A DNA stretch of 64,000 nt from Micromonospora thermarum (lineage in GTDB: Bacteria; Actinomycetota; Actinomycetes; Mycobacteriales; Micromonosporaceae). Positions 1 to 9,567 of the stretch are shown here, one piece after another. The translations under genes were made by a program, and so were the position numbers. Below the pieces are notes generated by a model that saw only the letters and a list, made by a program, of their open reading frames with translations, did no database searches and was not told the origin of the DNA. The stretch spans positions 186,001-250,000 of the forward strand of contig NZ_JAATEO010000005.1 in the NCBI RefSeq assembly GCF_012034245.1, in the 5' to 3' direction. How positions within the stretch are numbered: the first letter of the stretch is position 1; every line of letters begins with the position of its first letter.

Positions 1-137
1 ACCCGAGCGTGCGGCTCCGCACCCTCGGTGTGCCGGTACGCGGTCAGCAGCGCGGTCTCGATCGCCGCGAGGATCGTGTCGAACGGGATCTCCCGCTCGC
101 GCTCCAGTGCGCGCAGCGCCGCGAGGTCGATGTTCAC
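1..137 (-). CDS. nusA: Transcription termination/antitermination factor NusA (N-terminal part)
   Basis: Only the first ~45 codons are inside the window; the rest lies beyond the left edge. The peptide begins [14 protein letters not shown] and continues into the [16 protein letters not shown] stretch typical of the actinobacterial NusA N-terminal RNA-polymerase-binding domain. The GTG start (137-135) is fixed by overlap with the rimP stop codon in the four bases GTGA, so translation is probably coupled. NusA modulates pausing, termination and antitermination. The rimP-nusA order is the conserved one. Confidence 0.93.
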   Translation of the reverse strand, partial: MNIDLAALRALEREREIPFDTILAAIETALLTAYRHTEGAEPHAR

Positions 138-793
138 CTCTCCTCGTCCTCCACATCGTCGTCGTCGAAGTCGTCGGTGTCACCGAACTCGTCGGCCTCG
201 TCCACCTCGTCGAGGCGCGTGAACTCGACCTGCACCCGCCCGGGGCCCAGGTCGGCGTACGTCCATTCCGCGCGGCCGGCGTCGGTCTCCAGGACCACCC
301 GCTCGTCGTCGGCCTCGACCACCCGCCCGGTGACCTGGCGGTCGCCGGCGCCCTCGCCGCCGCGCACGGTCACCTTGACGAGCCGGCCGGTGTTGCGCCG
401 CCAGTGCCGGGGAAGGGTCAGCGGCCGGTCCACGCCGGGCGAGCTGACCTCCAGCTGGTACTCCCCGGCCACGATGTCCCCGCCCGCCTCCTCGGCGGCG
501 TCGAGGGCGGCGGAGACGGCCCGCGAGACGTCCGCGACGGCGTCCAGGTTGATCCCGCCGTCGGCGTCCACGATCACCCGCACCACGTGCCGCCGGCCGG
601 CCCGGGACACCGACAGGTCCTCCAGGTCGTACCCGGTGTCGGTGACGACCGGCTCGATGACCTCGCGCAGGCGGGCGCGCCGCGCGGCGAGGTCGCCGCC
701 GCGGGCGGCGCCGTCGGTGCCCCGCGGGCCGGCCGCGCGCCGCGGTCGCCCCGTCGGCCCCGTCGGCCGGGTGGCACGGCCACGCTGGGTCAT
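134..793 (-). CDS. rimP: Ribosome maturation factor RimP
   Basis: 219 residues, needed for 30S subunit maturation. After a basic, low-complexity N-terminus (~35 residues) come the RimP N-terminal domain ([34 protein letters not shown]) and the [11 protein letters not shown] motif, then the C-terminal SH3-like domain. The C-terminal ~25 residues are very acidic ([18 protein letters not shown]), a common actinobacterial extension. The ATG at 793 is the first start before the conserved region; a far longer reading frame upstream is shadow coding over the divergent DUF4439 genes. The stop overlaps the nusA GTG. Confidence 0.93.
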   Translation of the reverse strand: MTQRGRATRPTGPTGRPRRAAGPRGTDGAARGGDLAARRARLREVIEPVVTDTGYDLEDLSVSRAGRRHVVRVIVDADGGINLDAVADVSRAVSAALDAAEEAGGDIVAGEYQLEVSSPGVDRPLTLPRHWRRNTGRLVKVTVRGGEGAGDRQVTGRVVEADDERVVLETDAGRAEWTYADLGPGRVQVEFTRLDEVDEADEFGDTDDFDDDDVEDEER

Positions 794-947
794 CTGGCGC
801 CCCTTCTGCTGGTCGCGGCGCCCGGTCCGGTCGCCACGACGGTACGCCACCGGGGCGGACGCACCGGTGGTTGCGCAGAGCGTAACGCGCCGTCCGCCCG
901 CCGGCCCGGCCGGCGCACCGAGGCCAATGACCACGCCGCCGGCGAGG

Positions 948-1475
948 ATGGTGTTGACTTGGCCGGTGGCGACGGGCAGAACGACAGAGCGCGACGGGAC
1001 AACCGGGCATTCCCGGCGAAACGTGATCCGGGCGGGTGCCCTCCTGGCGCTCGGCAGTGCCCTGGCACCGCTCACCGGCTGTGATCCATTCGACCGCGAC
1101 GGTGAGCCGGCCCCGGGGCCCGACCCGCTCGCGCCGCTGGTCGACGAGGCGCTCGCGCTCGCCGCGGCGTACCGGGAGGCGGCCGCCGCCCACCCCACGC
1201 TGGCCGAGCGGCTGACGCCGATCGCCGAGGCGCACGCCACCCACGCGGCGGAACTTGCCCGGGTCGCCCGGATGACCCTGCCGTCGGCCACCGCCACCGG
1301 GGCACCCGCCGAGCCGACCAGCGACCCCGACGCCGCACTCGCCACGCTGCGCGAGCGCGAGAAGACGGCCCGTGAGGCGGCGACCCGCGCCTGCGCGGAG
1401 GCACCGGCCGACCGGGCCGCGCTGCTCGCGTCCGTCACCGCCGCCCGCGCCGCGCATCTGGAGGCACTCCGGTGA
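948..1475 (+). CDS. Tat/lipoprotein-type secreted DUF4439-like protein
   Basis: About 175 residues. The N-terminus has a twin-arginine-like signal ([10 protein letters not shown] followed by [12 protein letters not shown]) ending in LTGC, consistent with an exported lipoprotein. The mature part is Ala-rich and helical ([29 protein letters not shown]) with Glu/His spacing reminiscent of ferritin-like bundles. Its stop overlaps the start of the next, ferritin-like gene by four bases, suggesting the pair acts together. The ATG at 948 was chosen; GTG 966 is an alternative. It diverges from rimP across ~150 bp. Exact function is unknown. Confidence 0.7.
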   Translation: MVLTWPVATGRTTERDGTTGHSRRNVIRAGALLALGSALAPLTGCDPFDRDGEPAPGPDPLAPLVDEALALAAAYREAAAAHPTLAERLTPIAEAHATHAAELARVARMTLPSATATGAPAEPTSDPDAALATLREREKTAREAATRACAEAPADRAALLASVTAARAAHLEALR

Positions 1476-1921
1476 CCACACCGACCCCCACCGCCGGCCC
1501 CGCCGCCGCGCTCGGCGCCGCGCTCACCGCCGAGTACGCCGCCATCTGGGCCTACGGCCCGATCGGGGTACGCCTCACCGGCGCCGCCCGGAAGGCGGCC
1601 CGCGACGCCGAGGCGGCGCACCGCCGACGCCGCGACGACCTCGTGCTCCACCTCAGCACCGCCGGCGGCGCCGTCCCCGCCGACCGGGCTGGTTACGCCC
1701 TGCCCTTCCCGGTGACCGACGCGGCGAATGCACTGCGACTCGCCGTCGAGGTGGAGGAACGGACGGGGGCGTTCTGGCGGGCGGCGGTGGCCGCCACCAC
1801 GGGCACCGACCGGGAACGCGCGCTCGCCGCGCTGGTCGACTGCGCCGTCCGGGCCACCCGGTGGCGCCGGACGGCCGGGATCACGCCGCTGACGGTGCCG
1901 TTTCCGGGCCGGCCCGCCTGA
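1472..1921 (+). CDS. DUF4439 ferritin-like domain protein
   Basis: 149 residues. The first helix carries [14 protein letters not shown] and later [15 protein letters not shown], giving the Glu...Glu-x-x-His-type spacing of ferritin-like DUF4439 proteins. No signal peptide or membrane segment is seen, so it is probably cytoplasmic. The GTG start at 1472 overlaps the stop of the preceding lipoprotein gene (GTGA), so the two are translationally coupled. Metal or oxidant handling is the family-level guess; nothing in the sequence identifies the substrate. Confidence 0.75.
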   Translation: MTTPTPTAGPAAALGAALTAEYAAIWAYGPIGVRLTGAARKAARDAEAAHRRRRDDLVLHLSTAGGAVPADRAGYALPFPVTDAANALRLAVEVEERTGAFWRAAVAATTGTDRERALAALVDCAVRATRWRRTAGITPLTVPFPGRPA

Positions 1922-1972
1922 CGGACCGCCCGGAATCCGGCAGCGACCGCGGCGGCCCGGCCGGCGCTCCGG

Positions 1973-2001
1973 TTGCCGGCGACATACCAGGTATGCATAC
2001 T
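1973..2001 (+). promoter_or_regulatory. Promoter and palindromic operator of the PadR-ABC operon
   Basis: A TTGCCG hexamer (1973-1978) is followed after 17 bp by CATACT (1996-2001), eight bases before the ATG at 2010, so the transcript may be leaderless or nearly so. A 13-bp palindrome, CATACC-A-GGTATG (1983-1995), sits in the spacer, ideal for a repressor to block polymerase. By position it is a candidate autoregulatory site for the PadR protein that follows. Confidence 0.55.
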
Positions 2002-2009
2002 CCGGAACC

Positions 2010-2597
2010 ATGTCCATCCGTCACGGGCTGCTCGCCCTGCTCGAACGCGGCCAGATGTACGGCTACCAGCTGCGCTCGGCGTTCGAGGAGTCGACCGGGT
2101 CGACCTGGCCGCTGAACATCGGGCAGGTCTACACCACGCTCTCCCGGCTGGAACGGGACGGGCTGGTGCGGTCGCTCCCGGAGAGCGAGGCCGGGCAGCG
2201 CCCGTACGAGATCACCGACGCCGGGCGGGCGGACCTGGCGCTCTGGTTCGCCACCCCGATCAGCCGTGCCGACCGGCCCCGCGACGAGCTCGCCATCAAG
2301 CTCGCCCTCGCGCTCACCACGCCCGGCGTCGACGTGCGGTCGGTGGTGCAGACCCAGCGCGCCGCCACCATACGGACCCTCCAGGAACTGACCCGGCTCA
2401 AGTACGCGAGCGACCGGCCGGAGGACCTGCCCTGGCGTCTGGTGCTGGACGCGATGGTCTTCCAGGCCGAGGCCGAGGTCCGCTGGCTGGACCACTGCGA
2501 GAGCAGCCTGGTGCGGCACCGGCCGGCGGCACCGGCGGCCGGGCACGACCCCGCCGCCGAGGCGGTGGAGCGGACCGACGAGAGGGCCCGGCGGTGA
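2010..2597 (+). CDS. PadR-family transcriptional regulator
   Basis: 195 residues. The PadR winged-helix domain fills the first ~85 residues ([20 protein letters not shown], then [19 protein letters not shown] and a wing with YEITDAGRA). The C-terminal half matches the helical dimerisation region of PadR subfamily proteins. The gene is first in an operon with an ABC ATPase and an FtsX permease, and its stop overlaps the ATPase start. It probably represses the exporter through the palindrome at 1983-1995, releasing when a ligand binds. The ligand is unknown. Confidence 0.9.
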   Translation: MSIRHGLLALLERGQMYGYQLRSAFEESTGSTWPLNIGQVYTTLSRLERDGLVRSLPESEAGQRPYEITDAGRADLALWFATPISRADRPRDELAIKLALALTTPGVDVRSVVQTQRAATIRTLQELTRLKYASDRPEDLPWRLVLDAMVFQAEAEVRWLDHCESSLVRHRPAAPAAGHDPAAEAVERTDERARR

Positions 2598-3340
2598 GCC
2601 CGGCGGGGGACGAGGCGCGCGTCCCCGTGCTCGACGTCCGCGACGTGCACCGCACCCACGGCAGCGGCCCGGCCGCCGTCCACGCTCTGCGGGGGGTGAG
2701 CCTCACCGTCCACGCCGGGGAACTCGTCGCGGTGATGGGTCCGTCCGGGTCGGGCAAGTCCACGCTGCTCGCCCTCGCCGGTGGGCTGGACGGCCCGACC
2801 GCCGGGGACGTCCACGTCGAGGGTCAGCGGCTCGGCGGGCTTGATCGGCGGCGCCTGGCCCAGCTGCGGCGGCGCCGCATCGGCTACATCTTCCAGGACC
2901 TCAACCTGCTCGGCAGCCTCACCGCCGTCGAGAACGTCGCGCTCCCCCTGGAACTCGACGGCGCCGGCGTGCGACGGGCCCGCCGGCTCGCGCTGGACGC
3001 GCTCGCCGAGGTGGGCCTGCCGGAGCTGGGCGACCGCTTCCCGGACCAGCTCTCCGGCGGGCAGCAGCAGCGGGTGGCCATCGCCCGCGCGCTCGTCGGC
3101 GAACGACGGCTCGTCCTGGCCGACGAGCCGACCGGCGCGCTGGACTCGCAGACCGGCGAGGCGGTGCTGCACCTGCTGCGCCGCCGGGTCGACGCGGGAG
3201 CGGCGGGGGTGCTGGTCACCCACGAGGCGCGGCACGCCGCCTGGGCGGACCGGGTGGTGTTCCTGCGCGACGGCGTGCTGGTCGACTCGACGGCGCCGCT
3301 GGGCGACGTCGAGCAGCTGCTGACCGGCAGCGGCCGGTGA
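2594..3340 (+). CDS. ABC transporter ATP-binding protein (MacB/LolD type)
   Basis: 248 residues with Walker A GPSGSGKST, Q-loop FQDLNLL, signature LSGGQQQR, Walker B LVLADEPTGALD and switch His in VTHEARHA. The DEPTGALDS wording is characteristic of ATPases paired with FtsX-like permeases, and such a permease follows with a four-base overlap. GTG at 2594 overlaps the PadR stop. Together these would form a mechanotransmission-type ABC system, probably for efflux of an antibiotic, peptide or lipid. Confidence 0.92.
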   Translation: MSPAGDEARVPVLDVRDVHRTHGSGPAAVHALRGVSLTVHAGELVAVMGPSGSGKSTLLALAGGLDGPTAGDVHVEGQRLGGLDRRRLAQLRRRRIGYIFQDLNLLGSLTAVENVALPLELDGAGVRRARRLALDALAEVGLPELGDRFPDQLSGGQQQRVAIARALVGERRLVLADEPTGALDSQTGEAVLHLLRRRVDAGAAGVLVTHEARHAAWADRVVFLRDGVLVDSTAPLGDVEQLLTGSGR

Positions 3341-6096
3341 GCCCGGGCCGGCGCGGCACGAGGCTCGCCGCGGCGGCCGGCTCGTGGTGGGTCGCGCTAC
3401 GGATCGCCCGGCGGGAGGCGCGCCGCGCCCGGGGCCGGACCGCGCTGGTGCTCGCGATGATCGCGCTGCCCGTGCTGGTCCTCTCCTTCGCGGCGACGAC
3501 CTGGGACATGTCCAATGTGACCCGGCCCGAACGCGCCGCGCGCCAGCTCGGCGCCGCGGACGCCGAGCTGCTACCGGTGGCCCGTAACCCGGTCACGCAG
3601 GCTCCGTGGGGCGACGGGTGGGGACAGCGTGGCGACGACCTCGTCCCACCCGGTCGGGTCACCGCGGAGCAGGTCACCGCCCTGCTCCCACCCGGTACGC
3701 GCGTCCTGCCCATCCTGCGGTGGACGTTCTTCGAGGCCCGCGTGGGGGACCGCGTCGAGGACGACGTGTCCGGCCGGGTCGTCGACCTCACCGATCCGCT
3801 CGGGCACGGCCTGGTGCGCGTCCACGCCGGCCGCGCGCCGACCGCGCCCGGCGAGATCGCGGTCAACCCGGCCGCCCTCCGGCGGCTCGACGCCCGCCTC
3901 GGCGGGACGGTCACCGCCGCCGATGGCCGTCGCACCTGGACGGTGGTCGGCGTGGTCGAGTTCCCCGATCAGCTGAGTCCCCTGGTCGTACTGCCGCCCG
4001 GTCCCCAGGTCGAGGAGGGGGCGACCTGGCTGGTGGACCTGCCGGGCGCCGTCGGTGACGATCTGTTCCGCCGGCTCAACGAGCAGGGGTACGTGGTGCA
4101 GGCCCGCGTTCCCGGACCGCCCCCGGAGGACGGTTTCACACCGGGCGAGCCGTCCTGGATCACCTCGGTGGACGTGGCGGACGCGGGCGGCGTCGTACTG
4201 GTCAGCGGGCTCGCCCTGCTCGAGGTGGTGCTGCTGGTCGGACCCGCCTTCGCGGTCGGCGTCCGCCGGCGGCGGCGGGACCTGGCGCTGGTCGCGGTGG
4301 CCGGCGGTGACGCCGCGGACCTGCGCCGCGTCGTCCTCGCGGACGGGGTGGTGCTCGGAGCCGTCGGCGCCGGCGGCGGCCTGGCGCTCGGCGTCACCGC
4401 GGCCGTCGCCGCCCGACCGCTGGTGGAGGTGTACGTCTTCGGGGAACGCTTCGGCGGGTACCGGACCCCACCCGCGCTGCTGCTGGCCATCGCCGCGGTC
4501 GCCGTGCTGGCCGGGGTGCTCGCCGCGCTCGTGCCGGCCTGGACCGCCGCCCGGCAGGATGTGGTGGCGGGGCTGGCGGGCCGGCGTACGCCACCGGCGT
4601 ACCGGCGCCGCTGGCTGGTCGCGGGGGTGGCGCTCACGGCCGGCGGGGCGGCGCTCGCCGCCACCGGAGCGGTCGTGTGGACACACCCGACCGTCATCCT
4701 CGCCGGCCTGGTCCTCGGCGAGCTGGGGCTGGTCCTCGCCACGCCGGCGCTGGTGGGGCTGCTCGCCCGGGTCGGCCGGATCCTGCCGCTGGCACCGCGG
4801 ATCGCCGTGCGGGACGCCAGCCGCAACCGCTCGTCGGCCGCCCCGGCGATCTCGGCGGTGATGGCGGCGGTCGCCGGCAGCGTCGCGCTCGGCGTCTACC
4901 TGGCCAGCGACGAGGCCCGCAGCAACCAGTCCTGGCGCCCCGGCCTGCCGGCCGGGACCGTGCTGGTCACCAGAGCCGATTCGCCGGAGCAGGCCACGAG
5001 CCGACTCACCGGCCCGGCCGCTGTGCCGGAGGGGAAAGCCGGTCTGCCCGAGAGCGCGGTCGCCGCCGCGGCCCGGACCCACCTCCGTGGCCAGGGGCTG
5101 GCACCGCTGGTGGAGGTCGGGTGCGCGGCGGCGGACGACCCCTGCCACGTCACCCCGGTGCTGCCACCCGATCGGGCCTGCCCGTGGGCGGCGGGGGGCC
5201 GGCTGACCGAGGCGGACCACCGGCGGGCCCGGGCCGACGAGCGCTGCCGGCGCGGGCCCGAGGACCCCTGGGGCCCGTACTTCACCGTCACGATCGACGA
5301 CGGCCGCGCGCTGCCGCTGCTCACCAGTGCCGGGACGGCCGACGCCGCGGCGGCGGCCGCGGTGCTGCGCGCCGGCGGCGCGGTGGTGACCGACCCGCGT
5401 TACCTGGTCGACGGGCGGCTGGAAGTCGTCGTCCGCGACGGCCCCGAGGGCGCCGTCACCGTCCGCGCGACCGTGCCCGGCTACGCGCTGCGCGCCCCCC
5501 GACTGGCGGTGGACCGGCTGCTGCTCTCCCCCGGCGCGACGACCCGCCTGGGCTTGACCAGCCAGCCGGTCGGCTGGGCGTTCAGCACCGACCACGCGGC
5601 GGACCGGGACCGTCGGGACCGGTTCGTCGCCGCGCTGCGACCGCACGGGGCCGTGTCGATCGGCTACGAGGAGGGTCCGCCCGCGAGCGACACCCGGCCG
5701 CTCCTGCTGCTGCTCGCGGCGGCCTCCGGTGTGATCACCCTCGGCGCCGCCGGTGTCGCGACCGGCCTGGCCGCCGCCGAGGGACGCGCCGACCTGTCCA
5801 CACTGGCCGCCGTGGGCGCCGCGCCGGCGGTACGCCGGATCCTCTCCCTGTGCCAGGCCGGGGTGATCGCCGTCCTCGGCTCGGCTCTCGGCATCGTCGC
5901 CGGCCTCGGTTCGGCGCTCATGATCCTGGTCGCGACCAACCGGCGGTACGTGAACAGCTGGCCGGTCGAGGAGCCGTACCCCCTGGTCGTGCCCGGCACC
6001 ACCCTGGCCGTGCTGGTGGTGGTGCCGCTGGTGGCGATGCTCGGGGCGGGCCTGTTCACCCGCTCGCGGCTACCGGTCGAACGTCGTCTCGACTGA
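3337..6096 (+). CDS. FtsX-like ABC transporter permease
   Basis: 919 residues. One membrane segment follows a basic N-terminus (LVLAMIALPVLVLSFAATTW), then a ~200-residue extracytoplasmic region, a first FtsX core of three helices (about residues 285-420), further helices, a second large periplasmic region (~530-780), and a final FtsX core ending near the C-terminus. The double-core layout is that of large actinobacterial MacB-like permeases. The GTG start overlaps the ATPase stop. It works with the upstream ATPase; substrate unknown. Confidence 0.9.
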   Translation: MSPGRRGTRLAAAAGSWWVALRIARREARRARGRTALVLAMIALPVLVLSFAATTWDMSNVTRPERAARQLGAADAELLPVARNPVTQAPWGDGWGQRGDDLVPPGRVTAEQVTALLPPGTRVLPILRWTFFEARVGDRVEDDVSGRVVDLTDPLGHGLVRVHAGRAPTAPGEIAVNPAALRRLDARLGGTVTAADGRRTWTVVGVVEFPDQLSPLVVLPPGPQVEEGATWLVDLPGAVGDDLFRRLNEQGYVVQARVPGPPPEDGFTPGEPSWITSVDVADAGGVVLVSGLALLEVVLLVGPAFAVGVRRRRRDLALVAVAGGDAADLRRVVLADGVVLGAVGAGGGLALGVTAAVAARPLVEVYVFGERFGGYRTPPALLLAIAAVAVLAGVLAALVPAWTAARQDVVAGLAGRRTPPAYRRRWLVAGVALTAGGAALAATGAVVWTHPTVILAGLVLGELGLVLATPALVGLLARVGRILPLAPRIAVRDASRNRSSAAPAISAVMAAVAGSVALGVYLASDEARSNQSWRPGLPAGTVLVTRADSPEQATSRLTGPAAVPEGKAGLPESAVAAAARTHLRGQGLAPLVEVGCAAADDPCHVTPVLPPDRACPWAAGGRLTEADHRRARADERCRRGPEDPWGPYFTVTIDDGRALPLLTSAGTADAAAAAAVLRAGGAVVTDPRYLVDGRLEVVVRDGPEGAVTVRATVPGYALRAPRLAVDRLLLSPGATTRLGLTSQPVGWAFSTDHAADRDRRDRFVAALRPHGAVSIGYEEGPPASDTRPLLLLLAAASGVITLGAAGVATGLAAAEGRADLSTLAAVGAAPAVRRILSLCQAGVIAVLGSALGIVAGLGSALMILVATNRRYVNSWPVEEPYPLVVPGTTLAVLVVVPLVAMLGAGLFTRSRLPVERRLD

Positions 6097-6184
6097 GGGT
6101 GACCGCCCCCGCTCGGCGGCGACCGTCCGTCGTCACCGCCCCCGGGGGGTGTCCTCCCGGCGGCCGGACCGGCACACTGTCCCC

Positions 6185-6676
6185 GTGTCCGTACTGGGAA
6201 CCCTCACCCGCCGGGTCGGTCACCACCGCTGGTTCGGCGCCGCTGCCCGCCTGCTCGTGCCCGCCGACCGCGTCGTCGGCCGCCTCACCCGGGGGCGGGT
6301 GGTCGCCCTGGGCCTCATCCCCTCGCTGGTCATCACGACCACCGGTCGCCGCTCCGGCAAGCCCCGCAGCAACCCGCTGCTGTACGTGCCGGACGGCGAC
6401 GCGTACGTGGTGATCGGGTCCAACTGGGGGCAGACCCACCAGCCCGGCTGGGCGCTGAACCTGCTCGCCCACCCGACCGCCGAGGTGGACGTCAAGGGCC
6501 GCCGGGTTCCGGTGCGCGCCGAGGTCGCGGAGGGCGCCGAACGGGAACGGCTCTGGCAGCTCCTGGTGACCGAGTGGCCGGCGTACCGCACGTACGTGGA
6601 GCGGGCCGGGGGCCGGGAGATCCGCATCTTCCGGCTCGTGCCCACCGGGCCCGGCGGACCGTCCGGCGCGGCCTAG
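6185..6676 (+). CDS. Deazaflavin (F420)-dependent nitroreductase-family protein
   Basis: About 163 residues. It contains the Ddn-family core TTGRRSGKPRSNPLLYVPDG, then VIGSNWGQTHQPGWALNLLA and a VDVKGRRVPVRA strand. Members bind F420 and reduce quinones, nitro compounds or other small molecules, often near the membrane. GTG 6185 was chosen because a CACACT -10-like hexamer lies seven bases upstream, which suits a leaderless start; GTG 6149 is an in-frame alternative lacking a ribosome site. It stands alone between the ABC operon and a nucleotidyltransferase-like gene. Confidence 0.85.
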   Translation: MSVLGTLTRRVGHHRWFGAAARLLVPADRVVGRLTRGRVVALGLIPSLVITTTGRRSGKPRSNPLLYVPDGDAYVVIGSNWGQTHQPGWALNLLAHPTAEVDVKGRRVPVRAEVAEGAERERLWQLLVTEWPAYRTYVERAGGREIRIFRLVPTGPGGPSGAA

Positions 6677-6805
6677 GGTCAGCGTCCCGCCCCACCGGCT
6701 ACCACCCGCCGGCCCCGGGGCCCCGGCGCGTCTCGCGACGGTACGTCGGGACACGGCCTAGGGTGGTGCCCGTCCGGCGGTGGCCGAGGTCCGGCGGGAC
6801 GTGAG

Positions 6806-7537
6806 GTGAGCGGCGTGCACTCCGAGGACGGCGAGGCGTACCGGGACGATCCACGGTGGGCGGTCGCCGAGCGGGTCGCGGACGCGGCGCGCCGGCGGTT
6901 CCCGGCGGACGTCCTCGCGGTGGCGGTGCACGGCCCGTTGGCGCACGGCGACGACGACGGCGGCGGGGACGGCGAGGTCGGCCTGCTGGTCGTCACGTAC
7001 CGGCCCGGCGGCCGACCCGCGGCGACCCGGCGGGTGGACGGGGTGCTCGTCGACCTGACCGTCGCCGCCGCCGACGACTACCTCCAGCGGGCGCGGGCGC
7101 TCACCCCGCTCTGGCCGCTCACCGCCGACCGGTACGTGACCACGCGCGCCCTGCACGACCCGACCGGTTGGTTGCGCACGCTGCGCGACGAGCACCTCGG
7201 GCGCCTGGCCCGGGCCCGGCCGGCCGAGTTCAGCGCCGCGGCCCGGCAGGCCTGGTACCGGGGCAGCGCGGCGCACGCCCGGGCCCTCCGGCTGGCCGAG
7301 TGGTACGAGACCGACCAGGCCCTGCTCATGCTCGGCGAGGCGCGGCTCGCGGCGGCGACGGTGAGCGGCCTGCTCAGCCGCACCTACTTCCGGGACCCCG
7401 GCGACGCGGTGCGCCGGACCGGGCTCGCCGGGGCCGACATGACCGAGGTGGGCACGGTGCTCGCCAAGCAGGCCGAGGAGCTGGCCGCGCGCGGTCGCCC
7501 CGTGGACGGCACCGTGGACGACCTCCTCGACGGCTGA
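6806..7537 (+). CDS. Nucleotidyltransferase-like protein with altered active-site motif
   Basis: 243 residues. The segment VHGPLAHGDDDGGGDGEVGL followed by VDGVLVDLTV resembles the Pol-beta nucleotidyltransferase fold (GS...DxD...D), and the C-terminal helical region (SAAARQAWYRGSAAHARALR) resembles kanamycin-nucleotidyltransferase-like proteins. The usual GS is GP and the usual DxD is GEVG, so two metal-binding Asp appear to be missing; only VDL keeps an Asp. It may be inactive or a divergent enzyme. A TAGGGT hexamer at 6759-6764 could be its -10. It converges on the VIT1-family gene. Confidence 0.6.
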   Translation: MSGVHSEDGEAYRDDPRWAVAERVADAARRRFPADVLAVAVHGPLAHGDDDGGGDGEVGLLVVTYRPGGRPAATRRVDGVLVDLTVAAADDYLQRARALTPLWPLTADRYVTTRALHDPTGWLRTLRDEHLGRLARARPAEFSAAARQAWYRGSAAHARALRLAEWYETDQALLMLGEARLAAATVSGLLSRTYFRDPGDAVRRTGLAGADMTEVGTVLAKQAEELAARGRPVDGTVDDLLDG

Positions 7538-7551
7538 CGCCGCCCGCCGTG

Positions 7552-8265
7552 CTACAGCGCGCTCTGGACGCCGATCAGTGTGCCGATGGCGTACGTCGCG
7601 GCGGCGGCCAGCCCGCCGAGCAGGAGCTGGCGCAGGCCGCTGGACCACCAGGGCCGGTTGGTGAACCGGGCGACGACCGCCCCGGCCACGAAGAGCCCGA
7701 ACCCGCCGACGCCCAGGGCCAGCCAGAGACTGGTGAGCCCGAGCAGGTACGGCAGCAGCGGCACCAACGCGCCGACCGAGAAGAACAGGAACGACGAGAT
7801 CGCCGCCGCCCACGGGCTGGGCTGGTCGTCCGGGTCGACGCCCAGCTCCTCCCGGACGTGCACCCGCAGGGCCTCCTCCGGGTTGCGGCGCACCGCCTCG
7901 GCGACCTGCATCGCGAGATCCCGGGGCAGGCCCCGCGCGACCCACGCGTCGGCCAGTTCCCGCGCCTCGGCCTCGGGGTGCCGTTCCAGCTCCCGGCGCT
8001 CCTTGGCCACCTCGGCGGCCACCTGCTCGTTGGCGGAGCGGACGCTCGTGTACTCGCCCAGCCCCATCGAGATGGCACCGGCCACCAGGCCGGCGGTGCC
8101 GGTGAGCACGACGGTCCGCGGCGACACCCCGCCGCCGCCCACGCCCGCGATCAGGGCGATGTTCGTCACCAGGCCGTCCATCGCACCGAACACCGCCGGC
8201 CGCAGCCAGCCGCCGGACACGTCCGCGTGGTGCGCCTCGCGCAGCGCCGCCGGGGTGTCGGTCAC
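7552..8265 (-). CDS. VIT1/CCC1 transporter family protein
   Basis: 237 residues. An N-terminal segment [19 protein letters not shown] is the hallmark of the CCC1/VIT1 family (iron/manganese transport in plants and yeast), followed by [19 protein letters not shown], a hydrophilic metal-binding-like loop rich in Glu ([18 protein letters not shown]), and three C-terminal membrane helices. The GTG start (8265-8263) overlaps the stop of map in the bases GTGA, so it is co-translated with methionine aminopeptidase. Divalent metal transport would fit a metal-dependent aminopeptidase neighbour, but that link is inference. Confidence 0.88.
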   Translation of the reverse strand: MTDTPAALREAHHADVSGGWLRPAVFGAMDGLVTNIALIAGVGGGGVSPRTVVLTGTAGLVAGAISMGLGEYTSVRSANEQVAAEVAKERRELERHPEAEARELADAWVARGLPRDLAMQVAEAVRRNPEEALRVHVREELGVDPDDQPSPWAAAISSFLFFSVGALVPLLPYLLGLTSLWLALGVGGFGLFVAGAVVARFTNRPWWSSGLRQLLLGGLAAAATYAIGTLIGVQSAL

Positions 8266-9119
8266 GGCAACGTCAGGATCTCGTGCCCGTCCTCGGTCAC
8301 CACGATGGTGTGCTCGAACTGGGCGGTCCACTTCCGGTCCTTCGTCACGACCGTCCAGCCGTCGTCCCACATGTCGTACTGGTAGGTGCCGAGGGTGATC
8401 ATCGGCTCGATGGTGAACGTCATGCCCGGCTCCATCAGGTCAGTGGGGCGGGGGCTGTCGTAGTGCGGCACGTAGAGCCCGCTGTGGAAGGATTCCCCGA
8501 TGCCGTGGCCGGTGAAGTCGCGGACCACGCCGTAGCCGAAGCGCTTCGCGTACGACTCGATGACCCGGCCGATCACGTTGATCTGGCGGCCCGGGGCGAC
8601 CGCGCGGATGCCGCGCATCATCGCCTCGTGGGTGCGCTCGACCAGCAGCCGGGCCTCCTCGCTCACCTCGCCCACGCAGAAGGTGGCGTCCGTGTCGCCG
8701 TGCACCCCGTTGAGGTACGCCGTCACGTCGACGTTGATGATGTCGCCGTCCTGGAGCACGGTGGAGTCGGGGATGCCGTGGCAGATCACCTCGTTGAGGC
8801 TGGTGCAGCAGGACTTGGGGAAGCCCTTGTAGCCCAGGGTCGACGGGTAGGCGCCGTGGTCGCAGAGGAACTCGTGCACCACCTTGTCGATCTCGTCGGT
8901 GGTCACGCCCGGCTTGCAGTGCTCGCCCGCGAGCTGGGTGGCCTGCGCCGCGAGGCGCCCGGCGATCCGCATCTTCTCGATGGTCTCCGGGGTCTGCACG
9001 TGCGACCCGCGCCACTCCTGGGGACGCTTCTTCCCCACGTACTCGGGTCGGGGAATGTGGGCGGGCACCTGCCGCCACGGGGAGAGCGTGCCTGGGGTCA
9101 GCGGCGCACGGACGGTCAT
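8262..9119 (-). CDS. map: Type I methionine aminopeptidase
   Basis: 285 residues. It removes initiator Met from nascent proteins. The five metal ligands are visible: Asp in [11 protein letters not shown], Asp in HGDTDATF, His in FTGHGIG, Glu in TIEPMI and Glu in QFEHTIVV. An N-terminal extension of ~40 residues with a [10 protein letters not shown] junction matches the longer actinobacterial type (MapB-like). The stop overlaps the start of the VIT1-family gene. Confidence 0.95.
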   Translation of the reverse strand: MTVRAPLTPGTLSPWRQVPAHIPRPEYVGKKRPQEWRGSHVQTPETIEKMRIAGRLAAQATQLAGEHCKPGVTTDEIDKVVHEFLCDHGAYPSTLGYKGFPKSCCTSLNEVICHGIPDSTVLQDGDIINVDVTAYLNGVHGDTDATFCVGEVSEEARLLVERTHEAMMRGIRAVAPGRQINVIGRVIESYAKRFGYGVVRDFTGHGIGESFHSGLYVPHYDSPRPTDLMEPGMTFTIEPMITLGTYQYDMWDDGWTVVTKDRKWTAQFEHTIVVTEDGHEILTLP

Positions 9120-9214
9120 GCCGCAAGCCTATCGCCGCGCCGTCGGGCGACCCCCGCCACCGCCGGTCGCGGCCGGTTGTTGCCCCGCCAGGTCGGCTGT
9201 GCCATGGTGTCTGC

Positions 9215-9529
9215 GTGGATCAAGGGGGCGCACCTCCCGTCTTCTCCGCGAGCGCGGAGCTCGACGGTGATCACCTCCATGTGGTCGTGACCGGCGAGGT
9301 CGACATGGCCACGGCCGACACGATGCTCCAGACGGCCCTCCGGGAGCCGGCCCGGCGGGTGACGCTCGACCTGCGGGCCGTCACCTTCTTCGACTCGGCG
9401 GCGATCCACGCGGTGGTCCGGCTCGCCCAGAAGTTCCCGGACGCCCTCACCGTGCTGCCGTCCCGGCAGGTCGCCCGGGTGCTGGAGATCTCCGGCCTGG
9501 GCGAGCAGGCCTGGTACCGCTCCCCCTGA
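9215..9529 (+). CDS. STAS-domain anti-sigma factor antagonist
   Basis: 104 residues, a single STAS domain: HVVVTGEVDMATADTML, LDLRAVTFFDSAAIHAVVRL (DS at the usual phosphorylated Ser), then LPSRQVARVLEISGLGE. Such proteins sequester RsbW-like anti-sigma kinases when unphosphorylated and are reactivated by PP2C/SpoIIE phosphatases. The convergent neighbour carries both a SpoIIE phosphatase and an RsbW-like kinase domain, making it the obvious partner. A CATGGT hexamer seven bases before the GTG suggests a leaderless start. Confidence 0.9.
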   Translation: MDQGGAPPVFSASAELDGDHLHVVVTGEVDMATADTMLQTALREPARRVTLDLRAVTFFDSAAIHAVVRLAQKFPDALTVLPSRQVARVLEISGLGEQAWYRSP

Positions 9530-9567
9530 CGCGGCGCCCCGGCCGGGGACGCCGGCGCACGTCCTAG

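Noticed and set aside
794..2017. Long N-terminal extension of rimP
   Set aside because: It is antisense to the DUF4439 genes and lacks RimP sequence; the ATG at 793 matches the family length.
9533..9556. Terminator between the STAS and hybrid kinase genes
   Set aside because: CCCCGGCCGGGG is palindromic but short and expected by chance at this G+C.
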